DNA of 64,000 nucleotides. Source: Piper betle (lineage: Eukaryota > Streptophyta > Magnoliopsida > Piperales > Piperaceae). A program made the position numbers and the translations under genes. The DNA lies in NCBI GenBank assembly GCA_033002965.1, contig JAURVB010007288.1:1-64000 (forward strand), given 5' to 3'. Positions 34,946-46,868 of this stretch are shown here, one piece after another; the first letter of the stretch is position 1; each line of letters starts with the position of its first letter. Under the pieces are notes generated by a model. That model was not told the DNA's origin, did no database searches, and was given only the letters and a program-made list of their open reading frames with translations.

Positions 34946-37900
34946 TACTAGGGCTGCTAACCGAGCGAGCTAGCTCGTGAACATTTGGCGTTCAGCTCAG
35001 CTCGGCTCGACTCGAAACTTGACATTTAAATGCTCGAGCTTGAACTTGATTCGAACTCGAATCCTACGAGTCGAGTTTGAGTAATGCAATGTTCGACTCG
35101 ACTCGACTCGGTTCTAACTTGAACTTGACTCGATAATATAATATAATAATATATATAATATCACTTGCCTACTCAAAATACATTTAAAATCATAGATAAA
35201 TCTTATTATTGACTATTAATATAAATTCTAAAAAATAATTTTACTATAATAAATGCGCAAAAATTAATTTTAATTAATATGAGTCTACCACCTATAGAAA
35301 ATCTCTGCCACAACAATTTAATTGTTTATCATGGCTTAATTAACTAAAATCGTAAGGTTAATAAATTATGCATGCTATAACTTATATAAGAGACAGACAA
35401 TAAAAACATAGATAAGATAGCCAAAAGATTCATAGTTCATTACCAACATAAAAATATATATATCAAAATACACATATAAAAATACAAGTATAAAAATACC
35501 TATAATTGGGTTCCTACATGATCCAGCATCCATCAATAAGCTCAGGTGTAAAACTGTGACTTGAGCAGAGTTTTACATTAGAAAACTAGTCAATTCAACC
35601 GTCGGTTCAAGTCGAATCAGTTTCATGAACCACGTGCTGAGCTGAAGCTAGCCATGAGTTATGAGTGATGAGGGTCAAGTATGCCTGAGTATATGATGAA
35701 AACGCCGGAACGGTGATGAGAAATGAGTTATCAGAGTATATGAAAGTATGTAGTATGTTTTTATGTATTTGATCTTAAAATTGTTTTTAGGCCGAATAAT
35801 GTATTAAGACACGTTATAGGGCAGTTTGGGTGGGTTATTAGTTATAGAATATGTCATTGTGGTGTTATAGTGTGCATTGTATTTTATGGGATTTTCCCTT
35901 GTCTTTTTTGATTTTTTATCGATTTATTACGAGTTAGTTATTATTTTTTACTCAAGTCGGAGACGATCAACTGTTATTTGTGATATTGCCACCGACCCAT
36001 TTCTTCCGCTCCCCCTGATGCTTCACATTCCCCCAAACCCGTGATGGCGCCCTCCTTCTCAGCTGCCAATGCCACCTCTGGCCGCTCCACCACCGCCGCC
36101 CACCGTCTGGTTGTTGCCCAGCCTCCATGATGCGACAAAGCTGCCACGACCACGCTGCACTTCTGTGACCGATCTTGCTGTCGGGAACCATCGTCATTGT
36201 AAAACCTACGATTTGAGTCAGGGTTTTATATTCAGAACCGGTCAGTTCGACAGTTAGTTTCGAGTCGAGTCAGATTCAGAACACATGTACTGAGTCGACG
36301 CTAGTCCCGTATATGAGCTATGAGGGTCATGCGTACCCAAGTATATGATGATAACATCATGAACACAACAGAACAGAATGGGTTATCAGAATGTATGAGA
36401 GTATGCCAATTATTTTTTTATTTTTATTTTTATTTTTATATATAGTGGATTGTTGAATTAGTTTTAGGTTGTTTACCACATTAGGATGCGTTACGGGTAG
36501 TTTGGGTGGGTTGATAGTTCTAGAGCATATCATTATGGTGTTTTGGTATTTGTTTGATTTTATGGGATTTTTCCCGATTTTTTTAGGATTTAATATGACT
36601 TAGTTATTATTCTTAACTCGAGCCGGACACAAGTCAAGTATTATTTACAATATTGCCATCGAGTTAATTTGCTTCCCCCTGACACTTCCTTTCTTCTTCC
36701 CCATCCAAACCCTAGCTGCGCCACCCTCCACTTGTCGTCGCCGCCACTGTCGACGACGGCCTGCCGCTGATCGTCGCTGACTAGCCCCGCCACGGGGTCG
36801 CCGTGCCTCCTCGACCAGTCCCGACCATCATTTGGCCGTCGTGACGCCGGATCGCAGTGCTCGCGTTGCGCTCACATTGCTGATTTCGCCGCCTGCGACC
36901 GTCGCCGCCACGATCGGGTGGTCGCCTCGACACCCTAGACGACCCAGCGACCCTTCCTGACCAGAGCGGAGGCCGTCGCTGCCCAGGCCAACCGGATCGA
37001 GTCACTCGACCATTTTTTGGTGATCCATGCCAACTTCGCTGACCATGTTGACACCATAGACGCATCGGGCTCGCCGAGCCGGTTCCAAGGGTACCCAATA
37101 CCCTTATTTTTCGGCCAGTATATGCCGCCGGCGGTTGTTGCCGAGAAAACCACCAAAACCCGCCGGAAAACCAGATTTGCAGGAATTTGGAAGATCTTCC
37201 GCGGAGTTCACCCAGTCGAACCTGATCGACTTTGGACGTCGATGAGCCTCGAATTCGAGCTCCGAGACGCGCGACAAAACCCTAACCATCGCAGATCGCT
37301 GACGACGTGAGGTATAATTACCTCCGATTTAATTAGTTAAATTTAATGATGATTGTTATCATAGCATGCTAGAATTGAGATGTTGTCATGATGAATGCCA
37401 GACTATGAATGAAGTAAAGATGTACATGATGTGATTAACAGGGAATGAAGTGATCTAATGAAGTAAATGTTAAGTGATCTAATGAAGTAAATTTGAGCAT
37501 GATAATCATATACGATGTAATTTAGAAAAATACAATAAAATTGGCATGAATAGGATGAGTTAGAATTATTTTCATATTTATGGTTATTTGACGGTTGATG
37601 ATTTTGTGTTGATTGTGTTGAGTTTGATGCATCATTTAGTTAGCAGGCGTTAGTATTTAGTTTTGATGTGTAGGTACGGAGTAGGAGCTCGCCGCCTAGG
37701 CGCGATGACACGCTTGGAGCTTCTACCAGGTCCATTTAGGACTTGTCTCTGTTTTACGTTTTCTTCTATTGTATGGTTATTTTATTTTTGTAGGATGGGC
37801 TAAGTGGCGTTTTATTGGATCCCACTTAACTTGGGTCATTTAACCGAATAGTTTTCCGGATTAATAACCCCTCGAGGATGATTTTGAAAACAAGATCCAT

Positions 37901-39725
37901 CGCAAGTTGCCTTCGGGCCTATTATATAAATCCCTACCTAGACCTATATATATGTAGTTTTCGCGTTTTCAGTGAGACGAGAGATGGAGAAATCGACTGC
38001 ACGTACCATGAGTGGATGTCGTGACAGTTAAAGCGGGCTCTAGATTAGTACCAGCGGACTGTTCCATTCCTGAGGGATCCTGACAACTCCCACGTTTGAG
38101 TTCCTCACACCCGAAGAATGTGGAGGTTTACGGGTACTGTTTAGTACAGTGCATGTCTAGACTTGTGGTTCAAAAGGTACTAAAGGCGACTGCCTGAGAG
38201 TACTCAGCCTTCATGCTCAAGGCCAGGAGAAATATGGAGGTAAGAAGAGGGCTTAGGATTTGAGACCAGAAAATGAAGTGAGAAAATGCCGAGAGCGGCA
38301 TCAGTAGCAGCAGATTAGTAAGTTCGGGATGCTACTAGGCCAGTGGCTCCTCAGTAGTGCCCTTTAGAGTGTTCACGTGGAGTATATAATGTTTTCTTTC
38401 ATATGAGAGTTTGCTCTCATAGCCAGCTTGGTACAGTTATTTTATTTTCCGGACCAGTAACACTTGTTACTGACGTGTTTTTATACTATATGTAAGTAAT
38501 AATTACGAGTTGGAGGAGCCAGCTTGGACGGAGGAGCAATGATGTTTGCACACATGTCAGTCGATAGAGTAATTAATGGTTTTGTTATGATGTTATTATC
38601 TTGAAATTAACGTGAAATGCTGAGACATGATATGATGTGATTAAATGCTTAAGATATGACGATAGGACGTAATTAAGTGCTAAGAGATGATAAGATGATG
38701 TGAATACAAATAGATTGCGCAATGGAAGCGTGGTGGGTTGAGACCCAAGTTCAAAATGAGTTACAACATGTTAGATTTTGTATTTTGTATGAATGAAATT
38801 GTATGATATATGGTTATATATATATTTGCATATGTATATTTTTAGGGGAAACTCTGTCCGTTATATTACAAAATTTTTATTATTTCTTATCGGGATTGTT
38901 TTGGTGTGTACATTGATTTGCATGTCATTCATGTAGTACCATATTAGGATTTGTGAATTCATCCATGCATTGAGAGTTGTATCTTCATCTTAAGACGTCG
39001 AGATTGGATCCACATGAGTTAGATTTGGGTTAGTCGACCTAACCGGGGCCTGTAACATGCCAGTTCGGTTCATGAGCGTGAACAGGATTTGGGGTGTTAC
39101 AGTCCCTGCCATCCAGTGGCTACTTCAACATCATCAGCCCTCTCGTGACCTTCCCCGACCGAAGTAGATCCCAGTGCCACCCATCCCGGTTGGATCTCGT
39201 CACCCCACTACCGACCGCCCCTGTTTTGCCCTTTTTCCGGCTAGCCACCGCCTCCACCGACCTTGTTGACGTCTTAGACATTTCGGGCTCGCCGCCCCAT
39301 ACCAACGTAATACCGGCGGTAGCCGCAGCCGGCAATAGTTGCCGGAAAATCACCGGAATTGTGAGTATGATAGACTATTTTGTTGATAGATTATTTTGTT
39401 AATTTTTAATCTTTATAAATGTATATTTTTCTCCAAAATGATCCACTTTCAAGCTTATAAATGAGCCGGTTTCGAGCTCCCAAACGATCTTGTTTCAAAC
39501 TCCCAAATGAGTTTGTTTTGAGCTCTTAGAATTTAATAGTTTAAGTGTATTTGAGTTTGAGTCAAGCTCGAATAGTATAAAAAATATTCAAGTTGATTTC
39601 GAGCATATATGCTCAAAACTCGTTCGATCTTGAGTCGAGTTTAAACGAACTTCGAGCTATTAGAGTCAAGTTCGAGCATAAGGTGAGCTCGGCTCGCTCA
39701 CTTGTTTAGTAGCCCTACAAATTAC
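34941..39725. mobile_element. Non-autonomous hAT-type transposon, copy 2, with 8-bp TSD and nested LTR
   Basis: The body is 34949-39717. It starts TAGGGCTGCTAA and ends with the inverted counterpart TTTAGTAGCCCTA. Flanking 8-mers CAGATTAC (34941-34948) and CAAATTAC (39718-39725) agree at 7 of 8. It parallels copy 1 (5371-7725) at both ends and across the captured LTR piece (from 35547), but is split at 36198-39101 by a solo LTR. Without that insert it is about 1.87 kb. No transposase is encoded. Confidence 0.85.
36198..39101 (+). mobile_element. Solo family-B LTR nested in hAT copy 2
   Basis: It begins TGTAAAACCTACG at 36198 and ends GGGGTGTTACA at 39101 (2904 bp). Copy 1 of the hAT shows the uninterrupted sequence around the joint: ACCATCG..CTGCCATCCAGT is continuous at about 6677-6695. 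The flanking 5-mers GTCAT and GTCCC share only three bases, so the target duplication is diverged. No internal domain, PBS-internal segment or second LTR follows, consistent with LTR-LTR recombination. Frames at 36781-37310 come from its C-rich section. Confidence 0.8.
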
Positions 39726-40217
39726 ACATCAGTTGGTTTAAGTATCACTTATAAAACCTATTTCATCTGATGTGAATGTCTCTCACATTAGAATTGTGGG
39801 ATACATTATATTCGTATTTGTATTTCAGTGTCAATATTTCTTTATAGTTGAAATTTATTTTTCGCTTTATTATTGCATTTATGTTAACATATAGGATTAG
39901 TATATCTAATAGGATGAAATGACCCTCTCACTGAATATTCACCATTATTGCTAGATAGCAATGAGAGATGAGACATCAGCAGTTTATGTCATGTATTTCA
40001 CATCGATAGTGATCAAGATGAGACCGTTTTCTATAATGGTCACGATGGAACCCTACAACTATATATCTCTTTATGAGTAATACGCTTTCTGAGTATAGAA
40101 TCCACCATAGCATGTGATTCATAATGCATGCATTTTTTCGACTATGAGGATACTAGGAGAATAATACTTCCTTTTGCATTGAGTGAGATCTTCGAAACAA
40201 TATTTGTTTCCTCATAC
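39726..40217. other. Spacer between hAT copy 2 and the complete family-A element
   Basis: No gene recognised. It is the pre-insertion host flank for both neighbouring insertions and, read on the minus strand, does not continue the GRAS coding sequence. Confidence 0.5.
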
Positions 40218-40222
40218 CTTAT

Positions 40223-43200
40223 TGTAAAACCCCAACTTCGGGTTAAAGGTCTACCCAATTGTAGTTTTTCTGGTTCAGGTTTGTATCGAGTTGGTTTGAA
40301 CGAGCTCAAACTAGACTAGTTTTTAAAGTATGAGTATGGGTGTAGATGGCCATATGAGCATGTTATAATGGCTGAGTATGCCTGACATGCAGATGATAAG
40401 AGCATGGGTTATCAATGTATACCGACATATACAGATTTGTTTTTATATGTTAGCCAGTATTAACAGCATAGATCTAGGTCATTGCAAGCTTTAGTATCTG
40501 TTTTCGATTTTCAGAGTATCTCATTGCATGCATCATAAGGATTTCAGATCACTGGATTGTGCCCTTGTGGGCCCAGCTTGATCGAGTTTAGGGTTCGAGA
40601 CTCATTTAGCCTTCTTGCTCCAATTCCCGCCTATAGAGTCACATTCAGGACTTAAGTCGGTTTTGAAATTGGATAGTCCCTATCTAAGCTTTCCATCCAT
40701 ATGTATATTGCATATACCCATAGGTGGGTCCCACTAGGCCACGAGTTGTCGAACCTCCAGATCGTCACTCAACCCTAGCTCCACCCATTTATTTCCACTG
40801 ATGTCCCCCGATTTTGGATTTTTCACTTTAGCGCCGCCGCCACTTTGGCTCACTACTTGTGAGTCTCCACCTTGCCATTGGCCACTGGACCGTCACCCCC
40901 ATGATTGCCTCACAGCCATCTTCCTATGTGTACCCTTCACAACCATTGGAGCCGCCGCAGTCACCGCTAGTGATAGAGTCCATGAAGCTGGGTTCCTCCG
41001 CCGCCACCCTAGTTCGAGTTATTTTCCGGCGCCGGCAAGCCACCTCTGGCCGATCCAACCACCTCGATAGCCTTCCCTTGCCAAGATCTTCCATTTGAGA
41101 CCGACAATAACCTATGTTGTGGCCGCAATTGCCTCCGGCGATGTTGCCGCACACGTCGGCGATGCGCTCCTTCCGGCCGTTTTTTGGGCCAACACTAGTT
41201 GGACTCTACCGATCACCACTACCATCATGTTCCCCGTCACATGGGCCACTGATCCTAAATAGCGACAACCACAGCCGTGCCACTGTCGGTATTTTCTGGG
41301 GATGGGCATTGCCACTCTCCGCTCAATCCGTTTCCCATTGACTGCGTCCGCCATCCGCGTTCGCATCTGCTTGGTGTTGCCTGAGTCCACTAGTTTGAGG
41401 CGTGTCCATGTCCATTAGTCTAGATGAGCCCAGACGACCTAACCCAATAGTTTATTTAACATATACCAAGTTGACTCGGCCCAATTTGGTCTTATTTAGC
41501 TCGGTTCAGTCCCGTTCACTCATTTTCGGACCGTTTTCGCCTGTTCTTACACTATTTTTGGTAATTCGAGAACCTTTACATTAGTTTAGAGGTATATTCA
41601 TATTGTTTAGCATGTTTGGATATTATGAGTATTTTTTGATTTATTATTTATTTATTTATTCATGATTAATCATTTCTTATTATTTATATATGTGTTGACT
41701 ATGATGAATGATTATGCGACTTATTATTGTTATTGATAATATATTTATTCATAGATATTATTTTGTTCATGTTTATCTTATTTTATTTATTTAATTAATT
41801 GATTATTAATTAGTTTCTTATTCGTGTTATTATTTATACGTATTAAGTCGTATGCTCGTATATTTGATATTTATATTATTAGTCTTCATAATTAATTAAT
41901 AATAGTCATTTATTTATTTATTTATCTATTGATTTATTTAATTAACTATTTGTTTTTTATTTAATTATTTATATGTTTACTAACACGAGTATATATGATA
42001 TTTACTTGTGTTTAGTCGTGTATTTATATAGTATAATTGTATGATTATTTTTTGATTGAATATTATTTATGTTCATGTATTTATTATTTACCTAATTATT
42101 TATGAGTGTATTTATTTGTTTATTTATTATTATATATTATTATTATATCTTGATTTGCATATCAGGTGTTTAGTTGTAAACTTATTAGTAATATTTTCAC
42201 TATTAGGATTTTCTCATAATATGAGCATGCACAATATAGAGATGTTAGTATTCCACTTAATACTTGGTTCCGATGTAGGATTTGAAGTTCGAGCTTGCCG
42301 TATATATGGACTATAGGTCCGTAGGACTCTCCCTCTCTGCTTGACTCCCTGCATATAGAGTTTAATTTTGTTTTAGACGTACGACGACATCAGCGGTGTT
42401 TTATTTGATCCCTCTGATGTCGGGCTATTTGGTCATATTTCTATACATGTTTAATAAAACTGTAAGGATAAGATCCCTTGTTGGTTTTCAAATTGAAGCT
42501 CCATAAATATATGATAAAAGCCTCTTTCCTAAGCCTATTATATGAGTATGTGCAATTTTACGGATTTCACGAATAAGAGAGTAAGTGGTATGGAGATATG
42601 TGTGAATTGCACTAGTACTCTTTCAAACCATGAGATAGTGCGGTGTAGGAGGTACTGCATAATGCAGCACATTTCTAGAATTTGTGGCACTAATTTAACT
42701 ATTCCTTTTGCCACTCTAGTACCGTGGCGGGTGAAATATGGAAGATGTGAGGGCGTAAGCCTTGTATGTATGAATATGAACATTAGCCGTGAATGTGAGC
42801 TGACACTTGCTTAAGTATATTGCTTACTGCCCAATGTGAGACAATCTTGAAGTTTTATAAGTTTCTCTAGTTAATGGAATACCCATTTTCCATTTTGTAT
42901 TAGTTATTTTTTGGACTAGTAACATTCGTTGCTGACGGTTTTCATATAGTATATGTAGGTCTTGCAAATCCTGAGTCGACTTTGGTGGGATGATTGATAA
43001 ATGCTACACACACTTGAACTCAACACAATTACTTTCTTTATTACTTTTATTTATATTTGATGTGTTTTCACATGTATTTAATAATGTCTTCAATTCTCAT
43101 GACACCTAGCAAGTTATTTCAGTCTATTTTATTGATCGAATCTTACCGACTAACAACTTTAAACATGACTCGACTTGATTATAACATTTCTGACTCCTTC

Positions 43201-43233
43201 GGTTCTTAGATGAACCGAAATCAGGGTGTTACA
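40223..43233 (+). repeat. 5' LTR of the complete family-A element
   Basis: The LTR is 3011 bp with ends TGTAAAACCCC and GGGTGTTACA, which are imperfect inverted repeats of each other. It contains a C-rich leader-like part at about 40740-41400 (source of several spurious frames) and a long TTATTTATTTA-type AT region at about 41600-42160. Confidence 0.85.
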
Positions 43234-43236
43234 AGT

Positions 43237-43249
43237 TGGTATCAAAGCC
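43237..43249 (+). other. Primer-binding site (initiator tRNA-Met type)
   Basis: TGGTATCAAAGCC lies 3 bases after the 5' LTR end. It differs at one position from TGGTATCAGAGCC, the usual complement of the initiator tRNA-Met 3' end. Confidence 0.85.
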
Positions 43250-46200
43250 ATGTCTTGGTCGATTGAGATGGAATACTTTTTGTTTTGAGCCAAGTATGTG
43301 GAGTTGTCCTTAGCCAAGCTGATGGGTATTTCATTTGGTCTTTTCTTAGGATTTCAGATTGTGTCCTCAGTCATACCAGAGTAGTGCATATTTTCAGTGT
43401 TAATAGTTTGAGAAGTTATGAGATGGACATAAGATCATGATTTCAGTAGATGTTGGCATGGATTGCACAAGCATGCCATGATAAGTTTAGAGACACACCT
43501 TTCTTTTTACCGTGCAAGAGATTTGGACTACTTAGAGTGTTCACAGATTCAGTTGGCTGAAGTTGAGACGAATAGTGACCAAGAGTATTTGGATCACCGG
43601 GGACATTGCAACACTTGTCCATCTTTTGCATGTCACCACATCAATCCTTCCTTGGGATGTGATGTACATTGCGAGACGAAGTTATTAGAGATGACACATA
43701 CAGGGAGTTTGAAGTATGGATACATTGACAAAGTTAGTTGGCGCATGAGTTGGACCACTATGTGCCCTAGACAGATCCATTAGGCATAGTTTGGGGCCTA
43801 CTTTAGAGAACTTAGACCTTTAGCCATATCCTTGTGGATGGAGGGTGTAACTATGCCAACAGATCCACGTAAGCACTCGTACACTTGGAGCACGAATGAG
43901 AGTTTGGGCAAATGACTTGAATAGACTACTTCCAAAAAATAACAGTGATGAGAATGAGTAGCGAGGTGGATCTATAGTCCCATGAATACTTCACCGCCTC
44001 CCCCTCTTCCACTAGTGTATGTTTGTCCTAACAGTATTGTTGGCCACTCTTCAATAGACAGAGGCAGGAACAGTAAAAGCAAAGGCCATGTTGCCCAACC
44101 ACTGGCCGTGATGCATTACCACTGTCTGAGTGAGTAGTTATAGTAAAGCAAAGGCAAAAGTAGTTACCTCACCCCACAAGAGGACAACTACTTGAGGATG
44201 TTCTTATCTTTGTACAGTGTTCGCATGTCACAACATTGAGAGCATAGTTGAGTCAGAGATTGAGGACAAGGTATAGCTATGGTAACATCATCCGGGCAGA
44301 GAAAAGTTAGGCATACTAGAATTATTTGGATGTGATGGCACATGATTGCCTTCACTAGCCATCTTGTACACTATCACCTTGACTTGGCATCCTTGGGTCA
44401 GATGTGTATTGCAAGATAGTGTTAGTGACAGTCTTATAGGGATCATCAGGCAGCGTTTGTGACAGTCATCAAATGGATGTACATGGACAGAGTTAGAGCA
44501 CATGATAGTATGATCTCCAGATGGGATGACTACAGTGGTCAAGTTGCTCAGTCAGCGTGATAGCTTATGTGTGACCCACAACCTGGGTCTACAGATCATG
44601 TAGATGGTTAGACATGCAGTGTGACCTCAGCAAACAAGAGGAGTTTGACTCGTATTAGAATTTTGCATAGGTGATGGGTTTAGTGAGGGAGCGTCCATTA
44701 GGGAAACATTGTTTTCCTTGTGCTTCGCCAGCACAATTAGGTCCTTACCTTGAGACATAGGATTTAGCTTTTACCCCAAGTATAGGAGGTACCTTCATTG
44801 TATTGTTTAGGACTTACAGTGCAGGTAACCAATGACAAATCGGTCTGGAGGAGACAACTTCACCTCATCTTGGGAATTACATAAACAAGGACTTCAGTCA
44901 TACCAGACCACGCTGACCAGATAGAGGGACATCAGTGTATGCTCATCTTAACTGACAGCTTTGCTTACAAAGTCTACCACAACGGTAGTAGCCATGTGAG
45001 TCAAGATTATTGCTAGAAATTGGTACGGGACGACATGTTACACACCACTAAAGAACAAATGAGACACATGTCAAACCTCACTATGAGTCCCCACAAACTT
45101 GAGGAGAGATAGTAGTTCTTTGGGTTATTTGAGCCCCATCCGTTTAGAAGTGTATGACTAGTACGGTATAGAAAAACACATGCCTACTATTAGTTGATTT
45201 AACTAGAGCCACTTAGGAGTCGCCTCTTAGGCTCGTCATTGATTTGTTGTTTCATAAGCTGGCCACATGTGGCGGAGTCCAATTATGATGATCTTAGAGG
45301 CATGTCCATGGACCTACCCATATGTTTGAGCCACCCTGTATCCTATATAGAGTTTTTCCATTACCCTTATGACTCAGATGGAGATCCTCACACCACCACA
45401 TATAGAGCGATATACAACCCCATCCATTTAGAAGTGTGTGATTAGTACGGTATAGAAAAACACATGCCTACTATTAGTTGATTGAACTAGAGCCACTTAA
45501 GAATCGTCTCTTAGGCTAGTCATTGATTCGCTGTTCCATAGGTTGGTCACCTGTGGCAGAGTCCAATGATGATGATCTTGGAGACATGTCTATGGACCTA
45601 CCTATATGTTTGAGCCACCCTGTATCCTATACAGAGTTTTTCCATTATCCTTATGACTTAGACGAAGATCCTCACGCCACCACATATAGAGTGATATACA
45701 TACCCAATAGAATTTTTTTCAGCTTAGAGTACTCTCTTAGCACAATTGATGGGAAACCATGTGAGGATGAGACACCTAGTCATAGTCCTAGAGGAGTGAG
45801 ACTAGTTTTTCATGAGAGATCCAGTCTCTTTTCATGTGACCAGAGATGTCAGACAAAGCCAAGCCTTCACCTGAGTATTGTCATACTTACTCAGATATAT
45901 CAGTCATACTATCTATTTTTTAGATGGTTGAGATGAGCAAACATTGACCAACACACATGCCACAGACCAAATGCAGATTTTACAATTCTATGTAGAGTAG
46001 GCTATCATACTTCTTGAGGCACGCTGTGTATGTAAAGGTGTGCTCATCATCATTTCGTCACAGAGAGTTCCGTTCAACAATAGTTAGTGATTGTATAGAT
46101 AGCCACCAGAGCCATAGTATGTAGTAGAGTCATAGCACATATCCTTGTTCCATTATGGAATAGAGTGAGATACTAGACTTGGGACTAAGTTAGCTAAGAC

Positions 46201-46854
46201 CTAGGAGCAGTCTGGTTCCTCTTCCAGGGACACCTGAGTGTTTGACCTAGACTGGCGACAATGAGTCATAGAGCTCATTAGCAGGACTCTCAAGACACCC
46301 TAGTATTGCCGTAGGACCTGGAGTAGAGTGCCCTAAGGGTATACGTAGTTGACCTGTCACATTGATGAGGATTAGGGAGACATGGGTAGATGTTAGGTTG
46401 CATACCTCACACCAATATAGTTTTTCCTGTTGTAGTTCAGACTAGTACCCTGCGATACTCTAGAGTACTTGCTCCACTACCCAATGGACCCTTAGGGGTG
46501 AGTTTAGCTTTTCCCGCTAAGGTCATTGACTCCAGGAGCTAGTCTAGCGAGACAATTCGAGCATGCATAGTTAGTCCAGCCAGACGATTCGAGCATGTAT
46601 GACCAATCCAGTCAAAAGATTCCAACATGTATGGCATGTTTCATCAGCTAATTCAATAACGTGTAATCTATCTAACTAGATTATTAAGGAGCTATCAAGC
46701 TTCATCTGTGTTCAGAGTTCTAGCATCATATTGGTCCATTTGGGCCATGTGCAGCTAGCTTTCGAGGGAGCTACCAGATTGCCAACGAGATGACATCTTC
46801 AGTTGAGTCTTCTGTCCGTAGTTGATAAGAGAAATTCCGAGGACAGAATTTTTA

Positions 46855-46868
46855 TAAGGATGAGAGGT
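46855..46868 (+). other. Polypurine tract of the family-A element
   Basis: The purine-rich AAGGATGAGAGGT abuts the TG of the 3' LTR, the normal site for plus-strand priming. The equivalent minus-strand tract of element A3 lies at about 16727-16740. Confidence 0.6.

Larger units (their letters stand above)
43234..46868 (+). mobile_element. Interior of the complete family-A element, no gag-pol recognised
   Basis: Only short frames are present. A segment of about 284 bp is tandemly duplicated (starts at about 45143 and 45427). Both copies keep a frame with the peptide pieces VAESN, SMDLPICLSHPVSY and TEFFHYPYD (at about 45239-45445 and 45523-45700). The same peptide occurs in the other family-A interiors at 62700-62850 (+) and 17902-18147 (-). 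A short stretch of the 20-bp repeat found expanded at 61250-61489 is present at about 44080-44140 with about three units. The function of the peptide is unknown. Confidence 0.65.

Noticed and set aside
40801..41390. Open frames in the C-rich part of the family-A 5' LTR.
   Set aside because: The same section is deleted from the 3' LTR and carries no recognisable domain; likely untranslated leader of the retroelement.
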